From: Cristatella mucedo
Taxonomy: Eukaryota; Bryozoa; Phylactolaemata; Cristatellidae
Direction: 5' to 3'
Assembly (NCBI GenBank): GCA_009760855.2
Contig: WPIO01000005.1
Location: 614,501 to 678,500, forward strand
DNA: 64,000 nt
Shown here: piece after piece, positions 1 to 9,500 of the stretch
Layout: each line of letters begins with the position of its first letter
Position numbering within the stretch: position 1 is the first letter of the stretch
Made by a program: the position numbers and the translations under genes
The notes under the pieces: model-generated
What the model saw: only the letters and a program-made list of their open reading frames with translations
The model's database searches: none
What the model was told of the DNA's origin: nothing

Positions 1-530
1 GGTCTAAGCGAGCAGCTCTCGCTGCATAGCCGAGCTTGCGGGGTAAAACAGCTCGTTCGCTTTTCTCCCGCTCTCGGACGCTCTCGTTGCTGGATGAATG
101 CCGGCCATCTGTGTAGGGTCACCCTCGTTCTATATTTACGACCGATGCATACAAAAGCACTCGTCCTATCTATTGATATCGGCTGCATTGTTCCCTCTAA
201 AATGGCTTACAATTTCGCTGCTGCAGGCTCAGCCTGCCGGTCGGGCGTCGCTCGTGCTCGTCGCCCCGGGCTGTCATTTCATCCCGAGCCATTTGTACGC
301 CGGCAGCTCACTCGCAGCAGCAACAGCAGCGCAGATCGGCAGGCACCACCGGCTCTCGATCGCGCTCTTACGGGTCTCGAAGCTGTGACAGAATTGAGTT
401 TCGTGCACAGAACGTACAGACGTGCTTCTGACTACCTTTGAATTTACATTAACTTTATAGTCTGCCCCACGACGATTCACGGCCAGGTGTTGAATCTAAA
501 TATTTGTAAATATAATAAAAATAAAAATTC
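1..530. other. Unannotated GC-rich sequence
   Basis: Open frames here are short, overlap on both strands and show no recognisable domain or credible splice structure. I see no gene or repeat I can name. Confidence 0.4.
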
Positions 531-659
531 ATTTGTATAGCGCCCCAAGAGAACTAAATCTCTATTCAGGCGCTTCATATATGTCTCAGGGCTCGAGCTC
601 ACGACCTCAGCCAGACCTTAGTCGGGGCGAGCACCCTAACCGCTGGGACCAACCAGCTC
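531..659 (-). repeat. SINE family B copy (tRNA-derived)
   Basis: Read on the minus strand, this has a tRNA-like head (CTGGTT..CCAGCGGTTAGGGTGCTCGCCCCGAC, then a B-box-like GAGCTCGAGCCC). It is followed by the family tail with GAAGCGCCTGAATAGAGATT and GGGGCGCTATACAAATG. The tail forms the same hairpin as the LINE 3' end elsewhere in the window. The copy looks nearly full length. Confidence 0.8.
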
Positions 660-735
660 ATCAAAGGCAGGCGCAGCGTGACTTCAAGTGGGTCACGCTC
701 AATCTTTGGCAGCTTTCCAAAATACCAAATCGGCC

Positions 736-789
736 GGTCCAAGCGGAAGCACCAGACGTCACGGTCCAAGCGGAAGCGCCAGACGTCAC
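736..789. repeat. 27-bp tandem duplication
   Basis: Two adjacent 27-bp units beginning GGTCCAAGCGGAAGC differ at one base (CACC versus CGCC). The unit length is a multiple of three, but no gene can be assigned here. Confidence 0.85.
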
Positions 790-1006
790 TTCGTGCTACA
801 GCAAAGGGGGCTCTTAGTGTAGCGAGCTTCTAAAATGCAATTACCATCCTCTGAAAAACCCTTTAAAGTTCTTAGTCGTGTAAATTTCTAGCCTTTTCAA
901 TGTTAAATTTCACCTATGAGAGTGCATGTTAAAGCTACATATGCACGTTTAACAGATGATCTCCCTTTTTTGACACTCATTGCTATACCGTCGTAAAAAA
1001 AAAATC

Positions 1007-1163
1007 CTAGCTGATTAAACAGCCTCTTTTTGTATAGCGACAGAAGAGCCTTTACGGCTATCACCACCGCTTGCAGTAGCGATAAAGAATCGCCCACCAC
1101 AGGAATCGAACCCACGACCTCGGGACCGAGGTCGTGAAAGCAACCGCCTTACCTATGTGACAC
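1007..1163 (-). repeat. SINE family A copy (tRNA-derived)
   Basis: The plus strand reads CTAGCTGATTAAACAGCC, then the GCGATAAAGAATCGCCCACC body and a B box (GGAATCGAACC in antisense). It is about 90% like the copies at 12.2, 49.3 and 60.9 kb. The extreme 5' end of the tRNA head is missing. Confidence 0.85.
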
Positions 1164-1239
1164 AAAAAACTCGGTGCAGACGTGACGAAAGTCACTGGCG
1201 GACGGACGGCTGATTGATCGGATGAGCAGCACCGGCAGC

Positions 1240-1244
1240 TGAAT

Positions 1245-1282
<38 letters not shown>

Positions 1283-1560
1283 AAGGGGGAGAGAAAGAAC
1301 GAAGCCAATGAGTAGAGGAAGAGAGAAAAGAGAGTGATGAGAAAGAACCAGAAAACAGAAAGAAAGAGTGAGAGCTCGCAAAGAGTAAGAGAGAGAGCGA
1401 GAGAGAGAAAGAGAGGGACAAGTAAGACGAGGAGAGAGCGAGGAGTGAAAAAGAGAGGAAAGAGGAGAGAGAGCGAGGATGGGGATGGAGAGGGGAGAGA
1501 GAGATAGAGAGAGGTGAGGGAGAGAGCGAGCGAGAGTGAGAGAGAGAGAGAGTTTAGAGG
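1240..1560. repeat. Purine-rich GA microsatellite tract
   Basis: The plus strand is almost pure purine for about 320 bp, with an (AG)n core at about 1247-1278 and many shorter GA runs after it. Long Ser/Leu-rich frames on the minus strand are artefacts of this composition. Confidence 0.9.
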
Positions 1561-2070
1561 AACTCGATGAGCTTCCGTCACAGCGGAGTGCTACTTTGTT
1601 GTTGTGTAGCAATTCCAAGCGCTATCGGTGAGCTATTCAGTATTTCAGCGCTGCGGGATGCGGTTTCTCTTTTCTCGAAGCGCCGAGTGCGTTCGTACGG
1701 GTTGTCCTTTGGCCTTTGGCTGCAGTCGACTCTCTTCTCGCGATAGCGAGCGCTCGAGTCAAGAGCCGCTCTCGCCTCGAGCGTCTGCACCTGGTTTGGA
1801 CGTCTTTCTGATGGCGGACGAGTTTGTACAGCGACGCTGTTGGAAAATGGGCACTTTCCCCTCCTGCGTCATTCGCACGTCATTCGCACGAGAAGTGCAG
1901 GGCATTAGTGGGCGGCGGCCGCACAGAAAGGGAGTGCCTGCCCAGCCTTTGTCTCAGGGGCGGGGTGCCACGCTATTCCTCGACAGATCCGCTCATCGGG
2001 ATGCCGCCGATGTGCACATGAGCACCCAACATGTCAACGAAATGACTTTTATTAACTTGGTGCAACCCCT

Positions 2071-2430
2071 CAGGTGTGGGGCTGAGGAGGCCACGTCAAC
2101 GACGAGCGAGAATCTTTAGCGTCCAAGCGGTGTGGCGATCCGCGTTACAAGACTGCCGACTTCGTTTCGCAGCCACGTGCATGAAACTTGAAACGGCATC
2201 TATGGGGTGCTGCAGTCAATGGAACCCGCCGGACTTGCAAAGATCTTGTCGTCGAGCCGCTGGAGCTGATACTGGCTCGCACTGGTTCGATACATCAGCG
2301 CCCTTGGTTCAATGCAAATGCGGAGCTTGCCGTTGCTTTGTTGCACGGGGACTGATAGCATCTTGACTTGTTGGCGTTTAAAACTGACTAAAGTGGGCAG
2401 CAACAGCATCGACTTTGTTGTTCTTCGGCG
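2071..2430 (-). pseudogene. Ty3/Gypsy-like reverse transcriptase relic
   Basis: The minus strand encodes SNGKLRICIEPRAL and then SQYQLQRLDD, which match the conserved 'NGKLRICIDPRxLN...YPLPTxDD' block of Gypsy reverse transcriptases. About 200 bp further on, IATPLGR, RFSLVV and SSAPHL in shifted frames resemble the following 'TPFGRYRFxxxPFG(I)SSAPEIFQ' block. The YADD motif, RNase H and integrase are not visible. Frameshifts and a stop interrupt the frame, so this is a dead fragment. I cannot connect it to the LTR candidate at 12.35 kb. Confidence 0.6.
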
Positions 2431-2559
2431 TTGGAGCGCCGTCGATAAGGCTGCAAAATGAAGCATGCGGCATAACCTTGCAAGTGCCCCGCCCGGTATA
2501 ACACGTGCTTGAAGGTCACGGCCGTGGAAATTGAGACTCACATCGAAAGTCATGACGGC

Positions 2560-4995
2560 GTTTGAAGCACGCTGAAGTAAAGTGAGGAATGGAGCTACGC
2601 AAGCGTCTTAAAAGTGAGGAAGGGCAAATATCTTATTATTGCTATTGCTCGCTTCAGACTCGCCGGCCGCAATCGTGGCATTAGTTGCGTCCACCATCGT
2701 CGTTTGACGCACCAAGAGTCTTCGAAATGCGGACACGTAACTTCTTGCATGTCAATGGTCACTGCACGTTTTGCCGCGGGCTGACCGCTACCAAAGATGC
2801 GTGCTCGGCGGTAGAGCGCCGACATGTGCGCCGCTCGCTGTATCGCCGCCACCACTGACCGCACCCAGTGAGTTTTCCGAAATCAGCGAAGCCTCTTCCG
2901 AAAGGGCGGCCAACAGTGGCGGACCGGCACTCACGTGACGTGGATAGTATGCCGTGACCTCCAAGGACCGGCGAATGCTCACTGCTTGCGAAAAGGTCAG
3001 CTGGGGCTCTGATAAGAGCTTTCCTCTTTCGGCGTCCGTACGGCAGTTCGTTCATGAGGATCTGGTAGCTAATACCTTGAGGTGTTCCTCGGCGTGGCAA
3101 TAGCACGATTCGAGCAGCAGACCCAGTCACCCAACGCAGAACGGGTGGAAGGTTTGAAGGTTGAGGCTTGAAGGTCGAATGCTACTCACTTTTCCGGTGC
3201 CAGAGGAATGCGAACTTCTCAGAAGTATCTCCCCCCTCGGGGATAAAATGGTCAGTGGATTTATTCAGTACAACATGCGCCTCGGTTTTATCCGCTCGCA
3301 ACATTTCCATGGTCAGAAGGTCACGCATAGTCATGCGGCTTGGCAATTGGTGGACTTTTGCAGCGTGAGGGCTTTCGAGGGCCCATCAGCGGACTACTTC
3401 GCGAAGCAATCGCGTGCGATTTGACTTGGCCTGTCCCTTCCGGTCTCGCTGAGGAAGCGCTCGTGAGACCGAGGTCGAGACGACGAGCGAGCATAACTGC
3501 TCCGTGGCCAAGCTTACTTCTGACCTTATGTTGAGCCAGCACCCCGCAACCTTGCCGCCCGAAGAGATTTGTGTATTTGCGAATACAATGAGGACTGTCA
3601 GAGCCAGACTGCGGTTGCGTATAACGTACATCCGGCCACGCTACCGCTACTCGCAGCCGCCTGCCGCCGGACTTGTACTGCCTGCTGCGAGAGGACAGCG
3701 CATTTTTGGTGCCTAACTCGTACGATCATGTCTCGGACGTGTTTCCTTGAGCCCACCAACTTCGACCCCAGGACCTTAAGACTTCCGATTATACAACGTG
3801 CACGCCTTTTCGTGACTGCTTGGGCCATTGACGTTTCGACGCCAACTGCAGCAACCAGTAGGCGTCGGTCCTGCGGCCGAGCGTTCAGCAGCGTCACTTC
3901 AACGGAAGGGAGAAGGGGGACTAAAGGGCTGCAAACCCACAGCTCCTTCTTTCTGGGGCCATGGGCCGCAGTCCCCAAGTTAACTCCTTACTTTACGTTG
4001 CATTGGATTACATTGCCCGCCATGTATTGAGTCCTGTAGGGCGCAAGCTGTAACGAGCAAGTCTTACAAATAGCCCTTTCGGTGCAAGTCCTTTTTTAGG
4101 ACGAAGCAAGTCTGTTCCAAAGTTATGGTTGCAGTCGGTGTGCTGCTATGTACCACTACGAGGTTCGCCACGTTGCGGCCATGTAGTCGGAATCGCCCTC
4201 CCTCATCGATCGATGACTAGTTAGCACATCTTGGTAGTCAGAAAGTCACGCTCGTACCGTTGTCTCGCTAGCCTCTGCCGAACCTCGCCATATTGATGTG
4301 ATTGGCTTCCATGGGTATGGCAGTTGCCTCTCGCTTGCTATAATATAGATTACAAAATTATTGTGTTAGTTGTCAGGGCCGCGACCATGCTGAAATAAGC
4401 GATTTGAATCGCGGAAAGACGCCACTCTAGTTGTCACCGCACGAATTCTCTCATTCAGCAATTACCCTTGAAGTGTAGTTTAGTCGGTTGACAAGCCGCG
4501 AACACTGAAGCGTGCTAAGGTGCGTTAGAAAATGTGCCGTTCCGTCTTAGGCGTCTGCCGATCTGCCCCTTCAGCCTTCGCGCGAGGCAGCTGCAGCACG
4601 ATACACTTGGCTGTCGACGGCTGCAGCGAGACACAGGATTTGTAAACTACCAACAAAGATGTTAGCTTCCCTGGATAGAGCCACTGGAATTCCAAAAGAT
4701 CTGCGTCCGTTGAAGTTCAGTTCAGAGACATCATTTTTAATTGCTCACAGATGGCACACTAGCTGCAGCATGTACGAATTCACCTGAGACAATTGACGTT
4801 AAACTCGGGTAACCATTTTTTAGCGAACAAAAGTAACCCAGTAGCGTGTGGCCTTCACTAGCTAAAGGCACCGTACGCGATGGTCCTTCAAGAAGGCTGG
4901 CCTACTGGCATGACACCTTTGTCACCAAACAGTCTGTCCCCATCGTAGATCAGATAATTGCCCCCCGAGTTCCAGCTTCGATCGGGGAAGCAAAG
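2560..4995. other. Unannotated, GC-rich; no gene recognised
   Basis: Several frames of 60-150 codons overlap on both strands, but none has a domain I recognise. Since a Gypsy reverse-transcriptase relic lies just to the left on the minus strand, some of this could be its decayed upstream part. I see no zinc-knuckle or protease motif to support that. Confidence 0.3.
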
Positions 4996-4999
4996 GTCG

Positions 5000-5105
5000 G
5001 CTGAATCAACAGCTTCGTCGATATAGCGAACAGAAGAGTCTTAGCGGCTAACGCCCCCCCCCATCGCCTTGCAGCGAGCAATAAGGGATCGTCTGCTCCG
5101 TGAAA
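5000..5105 (-). repeat. Decayed SINE family A fragment
   Basis: GGCTGAATCAACAGC, ATATAGCGAACAGAAGAG and CGGCTAACGCC align with the 3' half of family A in antisense. The tRNA head is lost and a C run has expanded to eight. Confidence 0.6.
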
Positions 5106-5243
5106 TGTAGGCATCTTTCCCCAGGGCCAAGACTCGGGGCTCTGCGATGACTGCGAATAACCTCTTGCTTAGTTGTTTCTAAGCGGGATGCCGCCTGCAA
5201 TGGTTGAGTATTGCAAGTAATTCGAAACTACGAACATAGTCAA

Positions 5244-5348
5244 ATGACGATACCGCTACTTGCAGTATTCCTCTGTGCTTACCCAAGCAGCGCCAACGAG
5301 ATCCACACCGAAATGGTCTGCCTGACACCACGAACCAAATCGGATCAG
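5244..5348 (+). CDS. Candidate signal-peptide exon of the plus-strand aspartic protease
   Basis: An ATG opens 35 codons starting MTIPLLAVFLCAYPSSA, a short basic-free hydrophobic stretch ending in small residues like a secretory signal. A basic MVCLTPRTKS follows, which could begin a propeptide. The frame meets a good donor (CAG|GTGAAT) at phase 0, the phase needed by the first certain protease exon at 6514. No intermediate propeptide exon was found, so the link to the downstream gene is an inference. Confidence 0.35.
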
Positions 5349-5529
5349 GTGAATACGGAACGCTTTCGGCTAAAAGACGCCGGAGATCCTCATTAAAGCT
5401 AAACAGCTATATGGACGTAAGTACTTACACTAGCAGTTTGGTGACGTTGTTAAGGTGGTAGAGCAACAGTGTCTGGATATCTATCCAAGATTCTGTCGCG
5501 CCCCTCAGCAGACTGATATATGCCATTCT

Positions 5530-6285
5530 GGTGATAGCTGGTTTGAAACGTACCACATCCAAATTGGTCCATGCATTTGTGACATCCGGTCTTGACTTCT
5601 GTAACTCACTGTTTGCTGGTCCACCGGCCTGTGCGATCAGGCCCTTACAGCGGGTGCAAAACTCTGCAGCTAGGCTTGTCAGTCGTGAGGGTCGCAGTTG
5701 CCACACCGCACCACTTCTCATCAACCTGCACTAGCTCCCAGTCAAGAAACGCATCGACTTCAAGGTTTTGTCCCTCATTTTCAGGTCCCATCATTATTTG
5801 GCTCAAGCCTACCTATCAGATCTACTGCACCACCAGGATAAGCATCGTATCAATAGCTTTTTGGAATCTAATTATTTCCCTATAACTTGTACAAACCTCA
5901 GATCCTTCTGAGACCGTGCCTTAAGTTCGTTTGCTCCCAAAGCCTGGAACTCGCTCCCGACTTCCGTCACGACATCCCCTGACTTGACAACATTTAAAAA
6001 GGAAAAGAGAAATGCACCTATTTATGACAGCATTTAGTGGGTCCCTGTGATTCGGCCTTTATATGCTTATGCGTGCTGACACTGTGCTTACTGCCATTAA
6101 AAACACTTTCATGCTGTCCCTGTGCATGTCACCCTAGCCGTGGTATTCTTGTTTATTGAGCATCCTACCACTAACCATTCGATCGTGTTTCATTTGCAGA
6201 AAATGGAAAGCGCCTAGAAAGAGATCAAGTTCTATGAGGCGCTTTATCAAACATATTATTGTTGTTATTATTATTATTAATATTA
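5530..6285 (+). mobile_element. 5'-truncated CR1/L2-like LINE
   Basis: The C-terminal end of a LINE reverse transcriptase is readable with frameshifts: TSKLVHAFVTSGLDFCNSL, then QRVQNSAARLVSR, then a degraded AFSSYAPKAWNSLP region. The 3' untranslated part ends in the family hairpin (AAAGCGCCTAGAAAGAGATC ... GAGGCGCTTTATCAAAC) and an (ATT)n tail at 6265-6285. The copy is not functional. Confidence 0.85.
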
Positions 6286-6513
6286 CAAGAACCTACCGAC
6301 TGAATGCTTCGCTATTACGTTTTCACGTTTAGTAAGGTACAGTCTTTGTCGAGTAGTAGCAGCGCATGCATGCACGAATAAATCAACCAGGCTATGGCGA
6401 GGGAGTGTGACACGGTAGCTTGTTGTCATGCCACCTGCTATGACTACATTTTTTATGGTACTGCAGAATCTAGTCTGGAATTTGAAGAGCGACATTACCT
6501 TTCTTTCTTGCAG

Positions 6514-9500
6514 TCGCGGTACTATGGTGAAGTGAAATTTGGTACTCCCCCTCAGACCTTATGGATTTTATTCGACACTGGCTCGGCAGACCTCTGGGGT
6601 ACGTGTTACTGCATCTTGCCAATTTGCCAGAGAAACACCTTACACTAAGGAGAGTGCGGGTTTCGAATTTCAGTTGTGCCTGTATTATGTTTGAAACAAT
6701 ATTCCATCCCATTATTACAGCTGCGCTCTCTTCCTCGTCGAGTTAAAGTCTGACTCGTCAATTAAGATTGTTTTCACATTAAGTCAAATCGCGGTTTTTT
6801 AGGACTCGTTTTAAGATAATTTCCGGCAACATTCGGATGCCTATGGTAAGGGGCTCCAAATGATTATGCATGCATGAATCAAAATTGAAATTGGCCTAGT
6901 ATCGTTACAAAAGCGCGTACTCTTTTTTTCAGTCCTTCCTACGCGATACTCCCTAAAAAACTCTACGACATTCCAGACGGTTGGAGACACAATCAACATC
7001 GCGTACGCCGACTTAACGGCGGTGACGGGGAATCGTAGCACGGACACAATATCAGTACGGCGAACCGCGATCGAACGCATTGGAATCGCGGAGACCACTA
7101 CGATGCGCCGCTCTGGACCACTTCGCTGCTCGATTTTGTAAGTAAAACACACTTGGCAACCATTTTATTTTAGTGACACGACGTCCCGTTTCACTTGTCA
7201 CTTTGCAGTTTGGTAACTATACGATCGGAAACCAGACGTTTTTGCTTATCACTCACTTGAATTATGTCCACAACTACGCTTACGACGGAGTCATGGGACT
7301 AGCTTTGGAAGCCGCGACCCCTGGCCTTGAGCCGCCGCTCCTGAACTTGCTGCAGAACGGACTGCTGGTAGACGGAACGTTCTCCTTGTATCTGAACAGG
7401 TAGGCATCCGAGGACAGCTGTTAGCACATCATATCAGGCGAGTATCGCACGCATTCCAAAGTTCTTGCTGCCAGCGCTGTGTCTCTATCTCAAGGACCGG
7501 AGCATTGTCCGCGGCACCAAGCATGTCTTTCCGAAGCAGTTAAGCCTTCTCCCTAAATTGACAGTTTGAATAAATGGCTAGCTCCACGCGGCTGTTGACA
7601 AAGCTCAGGTCCGTCTGAATGAGCCATTGACATTTTAGTGGGCACTGCTGTCGCGACTGGCACCAACCTGCTATAGTAGTGTTCAACGCTATACGTGCGA
7701 CTGAACTCGGTCGGCATAGCCTCGATCTCTAAAGTAAATGCAACGGTCGTCGCGACACAGCATACCATTGTCTTTAACAATTTTGGGGGGCGGGGCAGGG
7801 TTTAGGCAGTGCTGAAATGTATGCCGCGTCTAGTGGGCAATAAACTTCTTCGTTCGAGTCAAATAGGGGATGACTGCTTTGATGCCGCCACCCCCTAAGG
7901 TCTTGCCGATAGACTGTACCGCTTGGGCTGAGCAAAATATTGCCAGGCGGGTATCCCAGAGTGCATTTTCTTCGAGGAGCTCGCTCTTTGACAACCGGTC
8001 GGCCGAACGGCATGTAAGAAGCTACGCCGATCCAACTGGAATGGCTTTCCACAGGTCAGCCGACCGTAGACGCGAACCCTGGACGTCATACCGTCGAAGT
8101 CATTTCGAACTACAATGCGGGAGCGTGTTAGCTTGGATCCATGTTATTAGATGAATTAATCCTTGCGGTCGTCGCCGCTCACTCTTTTGCCGCCGCTCAC
8201 TCTGTTGCCGCCGTTCACTCTGTTGCCGCTGCCCACTATGGGCGCCGGTAAAACTTCCGTCTACTCCTCACAGCGAGCGCGTGCTGTGACACGTAAAAAT
8301 GTAAAACATAAGTCCTTTCGTATATAGCCCCCTAGGAGAAGTCAATCTCTATTCAGGCGCTTCACATATGCCGCCGCGGGCCTCGAACCCACGACCTTGG
8401 TCATCAAATGCATTCACCTTGACCTCGGTCGTTAAGGGTGGGCACCTTTGCCGCAGTGTCAAACCCGTACACGTCAGCTAAAGAGCGAGCCAGCGTGACC
8501 AGCCGGGGAGGGATAGAAACTGGGAGCGTTAGTAACGCAACGACGTCAGGGCCAAATAGCTTCGCTTGAAAAGAAAGAGCAACCGCTGACAATGTGCTTA
8601 CATTTCTGGACATTTTGCTCATTTTGGCTTATCCCTGCCCGCTTTACTCAAGAGCTGCACATTTTTTCACGACAGAAAGTGGAGCGCCATTTACCCTAAG
8701 CGTCTTAGCCAGGTCTTAGGCTCTCCCGAACGTCATTTCCGTATTTCTGGACCCGCTTCGCACTGTTACTTTGTTCTACCACTCGCGTCTATCTATTAGC
8801 ACGGTAGCCCGACTCTGTTCCGCACCAACGAGCTACCTTCGCCACCGATACACAGTGTTAGCTCGAGCGCACTAAACTACTCACCCGTAGCACACGAGAG
8901 CTCGCGCGTCAATGTACGCGACTTCGTACCTTCACCCCGCTTCCAACTATGCAACTTGTTGATTAAACAATGTTCTTCCAACTGAGTACGTTCGCGGAAG
9001 CAGGCAGAACACCGAAGCTGGTTCGCATGAACGTTTATTCTCGCTAGATCGTTTCGCCTCCTTAAAAGAAGCCGGGACGCCTGCGGCCAGGCCGGTGTCG
9101 AGCGCGAGCGGCCGGTCGGCCTCCACTTGGGCAGTCTCCGCGAACGCGTGCTTTGGTATTTTCGCATATTTATTTATTAAATGCATATAATCGGAAGCGA
9201 CGGCTGGCTTGCACGGGCTCCGCCAAGCACAGCCGTTCTCTCCCAGGTTCGCGTTCCTCTCGCTCCCTCCCAGCCATAGCTAATCCCAGTGGGTTAGAGG
9301 GAGGACTGAGCCGGCCAGTGGATAAACCACAGCCGCCAGACCACAGTTGGGCACCGGCCCGTCCCTAGGCCACAGCCACCAGCTGTTAGGCCCTGGGGTG
9401 GCTTAGGGCACTACCGGTCTGCCTGCACTGGCAGTGTGGTTCACACACGCGGTGTCACGTGGCGGCAGTGTGCACGGCGTTCCCAGCGAGCTGAATCTTG

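Noticed and set aside
1061-1618. Long Ser/Leu-rich minus-strand frames
   Set aside because: They are the translation of the GA-rich microsatellite and of SINE sequence, not a gene.
6599-6647. Read-through after DTGSADLW giving CILPIC, a Cys-x4-Cys like the missing disulfide loop
   Set aside because: A strong donor (GTACGT) lies at 6599 and no usable GT donor follows the cysteines before the stop. The spacing from the active site is also one residue short.
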